Shown: positions 1 through 8,211 of the stretch, piece by piece
Layout: each line of letters opens with the position of its first letter
How positions within the stretch are numbered: position 1 is the first letter of the stretch
Virus record (IMG/VR): IMGVR_UViG_3300011934_000017
Span: 156,238 to 220,237 of that record
Length of the DNA stretch: 64,000 nucleotides
From: a virus
Strand: one strand, 5' to 3'
Translations under genes and position numbers: made by a program
The notes under the pieces: generated by a model
Databases searched by the model: none
Told to the model about the DNA's origin: nothing
The model's input: only the letters and a program-made list of their open reading frames with translations

Positions 1-377
1 AGAAAGTTTTGGACATTGTTCACATACTGAGGAACAGTAGGGAGCTTAGCTACCTGTAAAAACGCTCTCACATGTTGAGGCTCAATAGGCACATCGACGC
101 CAACAGTACCCTTGTCACTCCATACGACTTTTTGAAAACGTTTCCAGATAACGTCTCGGAAGAATTGATGTACCATAGCTTGAAAGCGTTTATCTTTGGC
201 CACCAAGCTGTATGTACGTCCTATAAAGTCGAGCACATCAGGCGCTTGCTTGGGCTTTATGGTGCCGTTTCTAAGATCGAGGAGGGTATCTTTATCTTTT
301 GCGGAGGAACACTCTGCAATAAAGTCAAGGGAGCCGTCAATATTGTTGCTCGCCTGAATTGTTCTAGTTTTAGCCAT
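1..377 (-). CDS. Hypothetical protein, 3' end cut by window edge
   Basis: A reading frame opens at an ATG at 377 (minus strand; the protein begins MAKTRTIQASNN) and stays open for 125 codons to the left edge, so the C-terminus lies outside the window. It starts 7 bases after the stop of the acidic gene before it and so belongs to the same minus-strand operon. The visible part is mixed hydrophilic (for example DVLDFIGRTYSLVAKDKRF) with no motif I recognise and no membrane segment. The plus strand here also has an open frame, but it encodes an implausible His/Leu-rich string. I regard the minus-strand gene as real and of unknown function. Confidence 0.7.
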   Translation of the reverse strand, partial: MAKTRTIQASNNIDGSLDFIAECSSAKDKDTLLDLRNGTIKPKQAPDVLDFIGRTYSLVAKDKRFQAMVHQFFRDVIWKRFQKVVWSDKGTVGVDVPIEPQHVRAFLQVAKLPTVPQYVNNVQNF

Positions 378-384
378 GCTAAGT

Positions 385-879
385 TCAATCTGCATCTTCT
401 TCTCCTTCGTCTTCTGAGTCTTCTTCTAGGTCTGCATCCTCGTCTTCCTCTTCTCCTAGGTCTGCATCCTCGTCAGCATCTTCGTCTGGCTCGTCATCAT
501 CTGCATCGTCATCTGACTCGCCATCATCGTCCCCATCATTGGCATCGCCGCCATCAGCATCATCGGCATCATCGTCGGCATCATCATCACCAGCATCGTC
601 ATCACCTTTTTCTTTGGAATCATCGTCATCAAGATCAAGACCTTTAGTAAGATCGTCACCTTCTTCTTCGGGCTTCTCTTCACCATCTTTCTTTTCTTCA
701 CCTTTTTCTTTTTGCTCTTTCTTAGCTTCTTCTTTCTTCTGCTCTCGGTCTTCTTTCTTTTCTTCTGCCTCTTCTTCTTCGGAAGGCTCAGTTTGAATAG
801 CCGTTCCAGGATCGGTAGGTCCATAAGAAGCTAACACTTCGCGCATGGAGTTTTCATCAAATGATATGGAAATAAACAT
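385..879 (-). CDS. Asp/Glu-rich acidic protein
   Basis: This is a 164-residue protein. I place the start at the ATG at 879 rather than the GTG at 888, because AGGTG lies six bases before the ATG and would overlap the GTG. The first ~30 residues (MFISISFDENSMREVLASYG) are ordinary. They are followed by a Glu/Lys-rich stretch and then about 100 residues that are almost only Asp, Glu, Ala and Gly. It lies directly after the RecB/Cas4-like nuclease with 12 bases between them. Extreme acidity is seen in DNA mimics and in polymerase or SSB tails, but nothing here proves either role. The other frames across this low-complexity DNA give Met/Lys- or Ser-rich strings and are shadows. Confidence 0.75.
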   Translation of the reverse strand: MFISISFDENSMREVLASYGPTDPGTAIQTEPSEEEEAEEKKEDREQKKEEAKKEQKEKGEEKKDGEEKPEEEGDDLTKGLDLDDDDSKEKGDDDAGDDDADDDADDADGGDANDGDDDGESDDDADDDEPDEDADEDADLGEEEDEDADLEEDSEDEGEEDAD

Positions 880-891
880 GTTCTTCACCTG

Positions 892-1929
892 CTATTCGAT
901 ATTTATGGCTGAAATAAGCTCTTGCTTATCTTCCTCGTCGGAAGGGTGTTCAGACATAAAATCTTTGAGTGTTTTTCGGAGTTTCTTATCGTTAAAGCAG
1001 ACACCTAACATAGGACATTCCTTATAGTAGGCAATCTCTTTCTCATAAAACGCCAACGTCTTGCAAGGTTTATGCTTTATTGCCTTATCTGGATTTTGTT
1101 GTTTGAAGCTTTCTACTCCAGCCTTAAACTTCAATCTTTCGTTCTTTATGAGCGCCGCGCATTCTTCGTCCCACTTGTCTGTCCAGGTTTCTGAGTATTC
1201 GAAGAAATTAAACGGGTTGTCGCGGCTAAAATAAATCAGACTAAATCCTGCAATATCCATGTTGTACTTCTTCTTCAGAACCCAACAGTATGTAGGAAGC
1301 TGCTTTAAGTGACCTCTCTGAGGAAGCTTACCGCTGTCCATTTTATTCTTGGTGGTAGTCTTATAATCCGCTACCCAGTATCTTCCATCTTGCATCTTTA
1401 TGATACAGTCAATATGACCCTTTAAACCGCGGTAATTGATTTCTTTCTCAACGTACTCCATACCGCTTTTGCATATAGGGCACTTATTATTTGTACTATT
1501 CTTCCGTGTGAGCTTTCCTTTACGCACTATTTGACCGTGTTTGTCGTAAAGATCGAGTCCTCTGGCACCTTTTTTGCATTTATGATTAATGCACTTCCAG
1601 TCACCAAAAATCTTTCCAGAAAAACCCATGTGAAATTGAATGTTCTCGTGGGCTTTTGTGCCTATAGAGGTGAAGTAGTCCCCTGAGGCGGAACACTCGC
1701 TCTCGAAATAACCTATAGAGGCTCCTTTTGTAAGCTTCATGAAAACTAATATGCTACACAAAGGAAAAGCAGAGGGTCTATACTCAGGTCTTCTTCCTTC
1801 TTTTGTAGAGTATACGTTTTCCATAGCGTTCTCGTAGAGCTTGCCCGCTATAGATGTGGCTTTTGATCGTCTCGGAGGAAAACCACCTTTGGTAAACGTT
1901 TTCTTCTTAGGGATACGTGAATTAAACAC
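892..1929 (-). CDS. RecB/Cas4-like PD-(D/E)XK nuclease
   Basis: 345 residues, started by a GTG with GAGGA seven bases upstream. The nuclease core is visible: GHID (Asp174), then WVADYKT (Asp188, Lys190), then a QLPTY motif (Gln210). These match motifs II, III and the QxxxY motif of RecB-family exonucleases. An early SAFPLC segment (Cys58) and late cysteines (KPC, ECPMLGVC) resemble the split cysteine set that holds an Fe-S cluster in Cas4 and AddB. Two further pairs (C113/C118 and CPIC at 150-153) look like an inserted zinc ribbon. It leads the minus-strand operon from the promoter at 1958-1965 and is divergent from primase, so a role in phage DNA recombination or end processing is likely. 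The nuclease class is well supported; the Fe-S cluster is inferred. Confidence 0.8.
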   Translation of the reverse strand: MFNSRIPKKKTFTKGGFPPRRSKATSIAGKLYENAMENVYSTKEGRRPEYRPSAFPLCSILVFMKLTKGASIGYFESECSASGDYFTSIGTKAHENIQFHMGFSGKIFGDWKCINHKCKKGARGLDLYDKHGQIVRKGKLTRKNSTNNKCPICKSGMEYVEKEINYRGLKGHIDCIIKMQDGRYWVADYKTTTKNKMDSGKLPQRGHLKQLPTYCWVLKKKYNMDIAGFSLIYFSRDNPFNFFEYSETWTDKWDEECAALIKNERLKFKAGVESFKQQNPDKAIKHKPCKTLAFYEKEIAYYKECPMLGVCFNDKKLRKTLKDFMSEHPSDEEDKQELISAINIE

Positions 1930-1957
1930 AAGTGAATCCTCGTGTAAATATAGTCAT

Positions 1958-1965
1958 TATTTACA
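1958..1965 (-). promoter_or_regulatory. TGTAAATA promoter element, nuclease operon
   Basis: TGTAAATA on the minus strand is followed after four bases by CTATATT. It lies 28 bases before the GTG of the nuclease gene. It is back-to-back with the plus-strand copy at 1972, so one 15-base gap drives both directions. Confidence 0.6.
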
Positions 1966-1971
1966 CATAAA

Positions 1972-1979
1972 TGTAAATA
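1972..1979 (+). promoter_or_regulatory. TGTAAATA promoter element, primase
   Basis: TGTAAATAG is followed by CATCTATATAAAT, 33 bases before the primase ATG. This is the best-formed copy of the element that precedes ten units in the window. Confidence 0.6.
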
Positions 1980-2012
1980 GCATCTATATAAATTACAGCT
2001 TGGGATGTTTGC

Positions 2013-2993
2013 ATGAGCGATGCCCGTCAAATAATATTCGATGAAATAACGTCCAAGATAGGTGGTAGCAAAAAGCTGGCTGGCGACACCTATATGATAT
2101 GTTGCCCTTACCACAGCGACAGCACACCGTCTGGAGGTATCAACCTGGCGGTAGAGTCGAACATACCACTAGGCTACTATCACTGCTTTGGTTGTGGAGA
2201 GAAACGTCATTGGAACTCATTGGCTGAGACGCTAGGTCTTCACCAGTTCAAAGATTGGGAATTGTCTTTCAAAGGAAATGGAGGCACAGAAAAGAGAAAA
2301 TCAAAGACGGTAACCTATGAGACACATAAACAAGAATTGCGTCGGTCACTCAACACGTATGAAAGCATCGACTGGCCTGCGAATATGTCATGGCGAGGCT
2401 ATAACGGTACCCTACTGCGTAAGCTTGGTGGCGTCTTTTATAATGATCCGATGACAGATCAAGTAATGCTGTTCTTTCCTGTGTACATAAATAAAAAGTA
2501 CAAAGGTGGCGTAAGAGCTTACCTAGAAAAACAAACAAACGGCCTTAGCTATCTGACAACGAAAGGAGAGTGGGTAAAAGACTACGGTCTTCTTGGTTAC
2601 GAGTACATAAAACGTATTATGCGAAAGCGACAGTATACTGCGGTCGTGCTTGTTGAAGGACCAAGAGATATGCTTCGACTGATAGACAACAAGATACCTG
2701 CATTGGCTGTACTAGGTTCCGAAAACTTCTCAGAGAAAAAGCTTTTACGTGTGCTGGCGCTTAATTCTTATATAGAAACAATATACGTGATGCCAGATAA
2801 CGATAAAGCAGGAACCAAGATGTACTCAATCGTTAAACGAGTAGCCAAAGATATGGTAAAAGTGAAAAGACTGAAGCTGCCTCGTGAGAAAGACATGGAA
2901 GGCAATCTGATTAAAATGGATCCAGATGATGCACCGATCGGTCTTATTCAGCAAGTGAAAAAGATTATAGAAGCAAGCCGAAAAGCCGCGTAA
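2013..2993 (+). CDS. DnaG-type DNA primase
   Basis: 326 residues. The N-terminal CHC2-type zinc finger is visible as C31-P-Y-H34 ... C58-x2-C61. A TOPRIM domain follows, with LVEGPRD (Glu about residue 214) and MPDNDKAG (Asp261, Asp263), the metal-binding acidic residues of primases and topoisomerases. It is shorter than bacterial DnaG (about 580) because no helicase-binding C-terminal domain is present. Its length is closer to phage primases of the T7 gp4 N-terminal type. It would make RNA primers for the phage replisome encoded further right. It is a single-gene unit: its own promoter lies at 1972 and a strong terminator follows at 3011. It sits head-to-head with the nuclease operon. Confidence 0.9.
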   Translation: MSDARQIIFDEITSKIGGSKKLAGDTYMICCPYHSDSTPSGGINLAVESNIPLGYYHCFGCGEKRHWNSLAETLGLHQFKDWELSFKGNGGTEKRKSKTVTYETHKQELRRSLNTYESIDWPANMSWRGYNGTLLRKLGGVFYNDPMTDQVMLFFPVYINKKYKGGVRAYLEKQTNGLSYLTTKGEWVKDYGLLGYEYIKRIMRKRQYTAVVLVEGPRDMLRLIDNKIPALAVLGSENFSEKKLLRVLALNSYIETIYVMPDNDKAGTKMYSIVKRVAKDMVKVKRLKLPREKDMEGNLIKMDPDDAPIGLIQQVKKIIEASRKAA

Positions 2994-3010
2994 TAAAAAC
3001 ACACAGTTCA

Positions 3011-3048
3011 GACACAAAAAAGGCCGCATTTGCGGCCTTTTTTGTGTC
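3011..3048. terminator. Bidirectional intrinsic terminator
   Basis: A perfect 18-base inverted repeat (3011-3028 and 3031-3048) has a GC core GGCCGCA around a 2-base loop and runs of A and T on the two sides. It sits between convergent genes, ending primase on the plus strand and the 4850-3070 operon on the minus strand. Confidence 0.93.
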
Positions 3049-3069
3049 TATGGTAAATGCTTAGAAGAT

Positions 3070-3672
3070 TTATTCGTCTTCCATTACATCCATAGCTTCG
3101 ACACACCATGCTTTCAGCTCGGCACTGGATGTGTTATCCATGAGGTACTGGACGTCTTTTGCGTTCATTGTATCAAGCTTAGTCTCAAGCTCTACAATCA
3201 AGTCCTCAACGCCTTCTTCTGAAGCGCGTAGCAGAATGTTTTGTACAAACTGGCTAACGTCATCTTTGGCTTTCGGAGGCTCTGCGTTAACGCTTTCTTC
3301 GACAGGTGCTTGGAAGCTCAGGTCGTTGTCTTCTTGCAGAACGTCGAAGATGCGGTCGTATTCTTTCTGGGCACGAGGATCTTGTAGAAATTCCTCTGCG
3401 CTTTCGCTGCTAACGATATGTACGAAACCGCGAGCAACCAAACGACGGAAGTTAGGGTTGCGAAGAACGTCTTCTTTGGTAGCAAAGGTAGATAGATCGA
3501 CCGGAATGAAAGTAACCGGTACCTGTACAGAAATTTTCTGTTGACCAGAATCTACCACAACAAAGTTTACGTTGCCGCGCGGATTGCTTTTGTTCAGCAC
3601 GTAAATTTGTGAAGAGTCAGACTTTTCAGCCTGTGCTACGTTTTGACGATCCATTTTTACTTTAATAGGCAT
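3070..3672 (-). CDS. Hypothetical protein, possibly structural
   Basis: 200 residues. The start is the ATG at 3672 (MPIKVKMDRQ), preceded by GAGGAGA at ideal spacing. A TTG 18 bases upstream is less likely. The N-terminal half is rich in beta-prone stretches (VNFVVVDSG, KISVQVPVTFIPVD). The C-terminal half is acidic and helical, ending in EDE. It is the last gene of the minus-strand operon that starts with the RuvC-like resolvase and stops 22 bases before the shared terminator. No motif I can name is present. The beta-rich start and acidic tail suggest an oligomerising or virion-associated protein, but that is a guess. Confidence 0.7.
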   Translation of the reverse strand: MPIKVKMDRQNVAQAEKSDSSQIYVLNKSNPRGNVNFVVVDSGQQKISVQVPVTFIPVDLSTFATKEDVLRNPNFRRLVARGFVHIVSSESAEEFLQDPRAQKEYDRIFDVLQEDNDLSFQAPVEESVNAEPPKAKDDVSQFVQNILLRASEEGVEDLIVELETKLDTMNAKDVQYLMDNTSSAELKAWCVEAMDVMEDE

Positions 3673-3682
3673 TATTGTCTCC

Positions 3683-4237
3683 TCAGACAACGTTATTGAA
3701 AAGGGTGTTTCCAGAGTCCAGAATCTTCAAAGCTTTTTGTGCAGCTAGAAAATCCTTATTGCTAAGTTGAAGGGCGTCTTTGAGTTTGAATTTGGCTCCT
3801 ACTATTGAGGTTGTAAGGCTTTCATCAAATATCAGAGTAAGCATCCAAGTTTCGAAATGAAGCTTTTTCAGAGTCAAAGGTTCAGAGGTTATCAGGTCGT
3901 CGATTATATTGGATTTGCCTTCTACATAATTGAAACCATCTGTCTCTGTTTTTGTTTCAGTCAGAACAGAAATAATCCGCTGTAACATAATCAAATGTTT
4001 AACCTGCTCAACAGCCCTTTTTCTCAGTTTAGTAACGTCTTTTACCGAAAGCTCCTTGTGCGGAAACTTGTAGTGTAAGAGTTCATGGTCCGAAAAAGGC
4101 TTGTCTTCAGAACTAAACGTTATGTCTAGCCCTAAACAGTTATTCCGTGTTCGTGTTGAGTGGAACTTGCACGTAGTAACGCAACACTTGGTCTTAAACT
4201 TGTAACCTGAATGCAAAGGGCACGTCTTTATTTCCAT
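3683..4237 (-). CDS. Cys-rich hypothetical protein
   Basis: 184 residues with GGAGG just before the ATG. The first 35 residues carry six Cys and two His (CPLHSGYKF, CCVTTCKFH, NNC), a pattern that could bind one or two zinc ions. The rest is helical and charged, without a known fold that I recognise. It follows its own TGTAAATA element, which overlaps the stop codon of the RuvC-like gene upstream, and precedes the 3070-3672 gene closely. Context suggests a role in DNA metabolism, but this is not shown. Confidence 0.7.
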   Translation of the reverse strand: MEIKTCPLHSGYKFKTKCCVTTCKFHSTRTRNNCLGLDITFSSEDKPFSDHELLHYKFPHKELSVKDVTKLRKRAVEQVKHLIMLQRIISVLTETKTETDGFNYVEGKSNIIDDLITSEPLTLKKLHFETWMLTLIFDESLTTSIVGAKFKLKDALQLSNKDFLAAQKALKILDSGNTLFNNVV

Positions 4238-4262
4238 GAAACCTCCAGTCCGCGTAGTAGTG

Positions 4263-4270
4263 TATTTACA
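4263..4270 (-). promoter_or_regulatory. TGTAAATA promoter element, minus strand
   Basis: TGTAAATACACTACTACG lies 25 bases before the ATG at 4237. The TAA inside the element (4266-4268) is also the stop codon of the RuvC-like gene, so the promoter sits at the operon joint. Confidence 0.5.
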
Positions 4271-4850
4271 ACTTTGGACTAGATTCGAAGTGGTTTAGGA
4301 AAGAGTTTAGTCTGTTAGGTCCTTCCAAACATTCAAATGGTTCTAAGTCAAAATGCTTGCAAGCATGATAGATTCCCATAAGCGAACAGTCCAGTTCGTG
4401 CACCGTTTTTCTTTCAGCTTTTGGCAGAGGTTTTACCAGCTCTTTGAGTTCATCGTAAAGCTCATTCAGAGGTTTAACGTCTTCCTCTTTGAACCTTCGG
4501 TTGAAGCTGTTCTTCCAGGTCGATGCGGTGTACAGATGGAGTTGCGGGTACAAAGTCACAAGAATACCGAGCATCATGTTGATGGACTCTATGGTAATTC
4601 CTTTGAGACCTCTTGATTGAAAGCGTTCAGCAACAACCAAATCAAAAGGACCGAACTCGCTTTCCAGACTAAGAATTTCTGCCATGAAGCTGCGATACTC
4701 GTTACGAATCGTAGCAGGGTTTTTAATCGTGTCGTAAACAAGCTTGGTTCCCATAACGCGAATTTTTAAGCGGGAGCTTGATGCGAGTTTAATAACGGAT
4801 GCGGCGTAGTTTGTGGTGCCGGGGTCCATTGAGAGTACAGTTATTGTCAT
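4266..4850 (-). CDS. RuvC-like Holliday junction resolvase
   Basis: 194 residues starting at the ATG at 4850 (MTITVLSMDPGTTNYA). GGAGGG lies seven bases upstream, and the in-frame start further upstream lacks a ribosome site. The RNase H-fold active site is readable: Asp9 in MDPGTTN, Glu75 in VVAERFQSRG, and Asp154 in HELDCSLMGIYHA, the order and spacing of RuvC and its phage and poxvirus relatives. It would cut branched recombination or replication intermediates before packaging. It heads a minus-strand operon, is divergent from the 4936 gene, and is close to the RecB-like nuclease and primase. Confidence 0.82.
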   Translation of the reverse strand: MTITVLSMDPGTTNYAASVIKLASSSRLKIRVMGTKLVYDTIKNPATIRNEYRSFMAEILSLESEFGPFDLVVAERFQSRGLKGITIESINMMLGILVTLYPQLHLYTASTWKNSFNRRFKEEDVKPLNELYDELKELVKPLPKAERKTVHELDCSLMGIYHACKHFDLEPFECLEGPNRLNSFLNHFESSPKL

Positions 4851-4866
4851 GGGGACCCTCCATAGG

Positions 4867-4884
4867 TATATAGCGCAAATTACT
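4867..4884 (-). promoter_or_regulatory. Possible promoter for the resolvase operon
   Basis: On the minus strand AGTAATTTGCGCTATATA resembles the TGTAAATA...CTATATA arrangement of the other promoters and ends 16 bases before the resolvase start. It is only a partial match. Confidence 0.3.
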
Positions 4885-4935
4885 AAACGAAGGTCTGATA
4901 ATTTCAATTACATGCTAGAGTCTCAGGAGAATGAC

Positions 4936-6090
4936 ATGGCTAGAATACGCAGAGGTACGGGAGGCAAGCTCCGTAAAAATGCAAAGAACTTTACGCACAA
5001 ACAAGCGCAAGCACGTTTGCAAGAAACGGTAGCACCCTTTAACAAACAGGTAGATAACTCGCTACGAGTAAATGCTGTAGAGATTGATTATTACCAGACA
5101 CAAAACAAAATAGGCAGACCATGTACTTGCGACAAGATACAAATATATGATGAACAAAAGACGCGAGACGGTGGCAGCAATTCAAATCATATAGAACCAG
5201 TTGTACCTACCGTAGACGAAGACAGTAGCTCAAGATTAGATATTGAGCTTCAGGACGACAATCTGTTTGGTGATGGGCCTGCTGAAAAGCTGTACGGTGA
5301 AAACGTATATGATGTTAGTGGTTCCGACAATCTGAAAGACGACGATATTCCTGACGAAATATATCGAAACATGTTGGCAGGCGAAGGCGACGTAGCCATG
5401 TCTGAAACCTCCATGTTCGGTTCAAATGCTAACTGTGGAATATGCTATCGTGTAGGTTTCCAGCCGGGGTACAAGTCATACGGCAAACAGCGTACATTGT
5501 TGACCACGTGGGACATTAAAGACATAAGCAGTTATAATGTTGTCACGACCGAGACACCTAATAAGATGCGGCGTCAAGGCCCCAAAACAGACTACACGTT
5601 TGTTGAGTTCACCTTGTTCGTTCCGAAGTATTTCAAGTCTTGTATTTTCAGCATTCGAAACAACACACAGATTCTACAAGGTGAGCGGATTCGAGCGTTT
5701 AACCAACCGCTGACTTTGAAAACGTTGAAAGACAATGCAGGCAAAGAAATTGTGGTTCGAGTGGATGCGTTGGAGTTCACGCATATTGTTGTCGAGTTTG
5801 ATCTAGGTGTTCAAAAGACATATGCCAATCTAGGACCAGAAAGCCAAGCGCTTGACTATTCCAAGATGGATGCGCTTTCAAACTTTCCTTTAGTTCTTCC
5901 TCCTTCTATTCACGAGGTCAATACAGGTGATGTTATAGTCATCAAAGACCGAAAACTGGTACTAAAAATCATAGACCTGGAGAGAAAGATAACAGCAGAT
6001 AAGAGGCAATTAGAATGGACAGTTCAAACTCGACTAATCCAAAAAACAGAACCCTTGAGAGACATTGCGAAGGGCATGAAGATTCTGTAG
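4936..6090 (+). CDS. Hypothetical virion-type protein
   Basis: 384 residues. The start is the ATG at 4936 (MARIRRGTGGKLRKN), with AGGAGA five bases upstream. Upstream in-frame codons lack a ribosome site and would run into the divergent gene. The N-terminus is very basic, the middle (about residues 90-150) acidic. Two small cysteine groups occur (PCTCDK and NCGICYRVGFQPGYKSYG). The C-terminal half is beta-rich, with alternating hydrophobic stretches. It overlaps the protease gene by 76 bases. I cannot name a family. The layout (basic tail, flexible acidic linker, beta domain) would fit a tail or baseplate part. Confidence 0.75.
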   Translation: MARIRRGTGGKLRKNAKNFTHKQAQARLQETVAPFNKQVDNSLRVNAVEIDYYQTQNKIGRPCTCDKIQIYDEQKTRDGGSNSNHIEPVVPTVDEDSSSRLDIELQDDNLFGDGPAEKLYGENVYDVSGSDNLKDDDIPDEIYRNMLAGEGDVAMSETSMFGSNANCGICYRVGFQPGYKSYGKQRTLLTTWDIKDISSYNVVTTETPNKMRRQGPKTDYTFVEFTLFVPKYFKSCIFSIRNNTQILQGERIRAFNQPLTLKTLKDNAGKEIVVRVDALEFTHIVVEFDLGVQKTYANLGPESQALDYSKMDALSNFPLVLPPSIHEVNTGDVIVIKDRKLVLKIIDLERKITADKRQLEWTVQTRLIQKTEPLRDIAKGMKIL

Positions 6091-7505
6091 GAAGAAAGAA
6101 TTACATTGTCACCGTAAAAAGAAATGTCGTCAAAGAAGACGTGCTGGATGAATTACAGCGCCCAGAATGCGGATGCGTCCATCGAAGCGTCGAAGTAACC
6201 GACTTCCAATCGTTGAGCAGAAGGAATTTCACAGTAGCTTTGACTGTGGAAGAGCGGGATATCCTGAGAGAAAGCGACAATGTGGTTGATGTTGTTTTGG
6301 AAGAAGGCTTCAATAGAATGAAGCCTGTGCTTGAAGAGCAACTGATTAATCCTGCTTTTGAGAATAGCGCTTCAAGCACCCACGACAACTGGGCTCTGGA
6401 TCATTGTGCGTTTCGAAACGGATACAAGTACATTTACTCGCACACCGGAAAGAACGTAGACATAATCTTCATTGACTCAGGTGTGGACCCTAATCACTCT
6501 GAGTTCGAACAGAACGGTGTATCCAGAGTCCGCGTTATTGAATGGGAAGCTGGACAGTTCAGCACTAAGCCAGATCAATACGTAGACACGGAGGGTCATG
6601 GGACTGGTGTGTCTAGCTGTGGTGTAGGCAAAAGACAAGGCTTCGCAAAAGACAGTGACATATATAGCATAAAGATTTTTGATAATGATGCCTACAGCCC
6701 GTTAAAAGCGTTGCAGCTTGCGCGTACTTGGCACAATCAAAAGACGAACGGTCGTCCTACCATAGTGAACAATAGCTGGGGATATTCAGCGGAGTATCCA
6801 CCTGGGCATCCTAAAGCAGGACAAAAGCATCCTGTTCAAGTAGCTGTGATAGATGCTGAAATCGAATCCATGATAGACGCGGGCATTATAGTAGTAAGCG
6901 CAGCAGGAAATGAAAATCACCACGTAGCCGCAGAAGGCACTGCCGAATACGATGATTTTTACTACACAGACAGCAGCGGTAACTACACCGAAATTATGGA
7001 GGATGCTGCATACTTTGATAGGAACAATCGATACACGCCGGGCGGTTCTGCCGAGACGATATGCGTTGGTTCAATAGGTGAGTTCTATCCTACTTCCAGA
7101 TTCATAAGGTCATGGTTTTCTAATTTTGGAAGTAGGGTAGACATATTTGCTCCAGGACGTGTGATTCAGTGTGCTCAGTCCTTAACAACAAACGATCTAA
7201 AGAAAACCAATGGTACTTCTTTTTCTTCCGGCATTCTGAGCGGTATAATTGCGCTTTGGTTAGAGATAAACCCGACTGCGAATCAAATGGATGTTAGAAA
7301 ATGGCTGAGTAGGCATGCCTTTTCAAGCGAGGTCGTAGGCAGTTTAGAAGGTGCAGAAAATCAAACAGCCAGAGTATTGTTCAACGGTGTCAGAGCAGCT
7401 AAAGACACTCCTCATACAATACTGTTGAAGCAAGGTAATCAATGGTATCCAGTACAACATATAACCAGCAATAAACGAGCCGTATATGGCAGGAGAATTT
7501 CATGA
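6015..7505 (+). CDS. Subtilisin-like serine protease (S8 family)
   Basis: 496 residues with a complete subtilase catalytic set: Asp154 in IIFIDSGVDPNHSEF, His195 in EGHGTGVS, oxyanion Asn299 in SAAGNENH, and Ser402 in NGTSFSSGILSG. About 130 residues precede the catalytic domain and may be a propeptide or targeting part (contains RPECGCVHRSVEVTDF). No signal peptide is seen, so it probably acts in the infected cell or inside the virion. The start at 6015 overlaps the upstream gene by 76 bases, and GAGG lies nine bases before it. The gene ends in an ATGA overlap with the next gene. Possible roles are maturation of phage proteins or cleavage of host proteins; the substrate is unknown. Confidence 0.9.
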   Translation: MDSSNSTNPKNRTLERHCEGHEDSVGRKNYIVTVKRNVVKEDVLDELQRPECGCVHRSVEVTDFQSLSRRNFTVALTVEERDILRESDNVVDVVLEEGFNRMKPVLEEQLINPAFENSASSTHDNWALDHCAFRNGYKYIYSHTGKNVDIIFIDSGVDPNHSEFEQNGVSRVRVIEWEAGQFSTKPDQYVDTEGHGTGVSSCGVGKRQGFAKDSDIYSIKIFDNDAYSPLKALQLARTWHNQKTNGRPTIVNNSWGYSAEYPPGHPKAGQKHPVQVAVIDAEIESMIDAGIIVVSAAGNENHHVAAEGTAEYDDFYYTDSSGNYTEIMEDAAYFDRNNRYTPGGSAETICVGSIGEFYPTSRFIRSWFSNFGSRVDIFAPGRVIQCAQSLTTNDLKKTNGTSFSSGILSGIIALWLEINPTANQMDVRKWLSRHAFSSEVVGSLEGAENQTARVLFNGVRAAKDTPHTILLKQGNQWYPVQHITSNKRAVYGRRIS

Positions 7506-8119
7506 ACGACAAGAGCCTAGAAATTTCAAAGAACATGGTAGTATTAGCACGTCGTCGCAAAGGTAAAGGAAAGAAGCGTGGTTCAGCGCGTAGCCAGATG
7601 CTAAAGATGGTCATGCCTATGCTTTCCCGTGAACATGGAGAGAAACTAGCAGAAGCTATCGAACACAATAACGTAAGTCTGCTACGCCGCACATGGGATT
7701 CAATTAAACATGATCTATCGGAAAAGCTGGCGAATGAAGCTACTGCCAGCGACTTTGCTTCTGAAGTCCAAGAAATCTTTGATAAAGTCTTTAAAGACCT
7801 TGAAGAAGAGTTTCTTTCACAATCAGCGTCTAAGAACAGAGGACGTTTGTTAACAGGCACCGCGCGTATTCCCTCTTTGACTCGTGATCTAATTGCAGAT
7901 GGTTATGTTGAATTTACCGATGCAAAAAATAACGTCTATACTGTGACTATCACGCAGCTTGGTGTTAAGAAAGTTGGAAATCCTCAACCAATAATCTATG
8001 CAGGCGCTTTAATTACCTCTGATTCCGGAATGAAAGAAGGTATATCTGCTTCTGGAATTTATGCTGACGTTTGTTCGGAGATTATTATTTCTGCTATGTC
8101 GCTGTCAGAAAACGATTAA
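7502..8119 (+). CDS. Basic N-terminus hypothetical protein
   Basis: 205 residues, started by an ATG that shares ATGA with the stop of the protease gene, with AGGAG upstream. The N-terminus is strongly basic (ARRRKGKGKKRGSARSQ), followed by a helical region of about 80 residues and then a beta-rich end (VYTVTITQLGVKK, PIIYAGALITS). Translational coupling to the protease suggests a shared task; it could even be a substrate. A terminator follows at 8136. Function unknown. Confidence 0.75.
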   Translation: MNDKSLEISKNMVVLARRRKGKGKKRGSARSQMLKMVMPMLSREHGEKLAEAIEHNNVSLLRRTWDSIKHDLSEKLANEATASDFASEVQEIFDKVFKDLEEEFLSQSASKNRGRLLTGTARIPSLTRDLIADGYVEFTDAKNNVYTVTITQLGVKKVGNPQPIIYAGALITSDSGMKEGISASGIYADVCSEIIISAMSLSEND

Positions 8120-8135
8120 ACCTACCGAAACCTCT

Positions 8136-8163
8136 AAAAAGGGCGGCAAATGCTGCCTTTTTT
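8136..8163 (+). terminator. Intrinsic terminator
   Basis: The stem GGCGGCA/TGCTGCC (one G-T pair) has a 2-base loop, with AAAAAG before and CTTTTTT after. It ends the 4936-8119 operon. Confidence 0.85.
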
Positions 8164-8211
8164 CGTGTCTGAAGCGTGACGCTGAAACATCAAATGTAAC
8201 AGAGTGTTAAC

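Noticed and set aside
72-647. Plus-strand frame of 191 codons, His/Leu-rich
   Set aside because: It is the complement of the Asp/Glu codons of the acidic gene and of the cut-off minus-strand gene; the composition is implausible and no ribosome site is present.
456-824. Minus-strand Met/Lys-rich frame of 122 codons
   Set aside because: A frame-shifted reading of the same low-complexity DNA as the acidic protein, without its own ribosome site.
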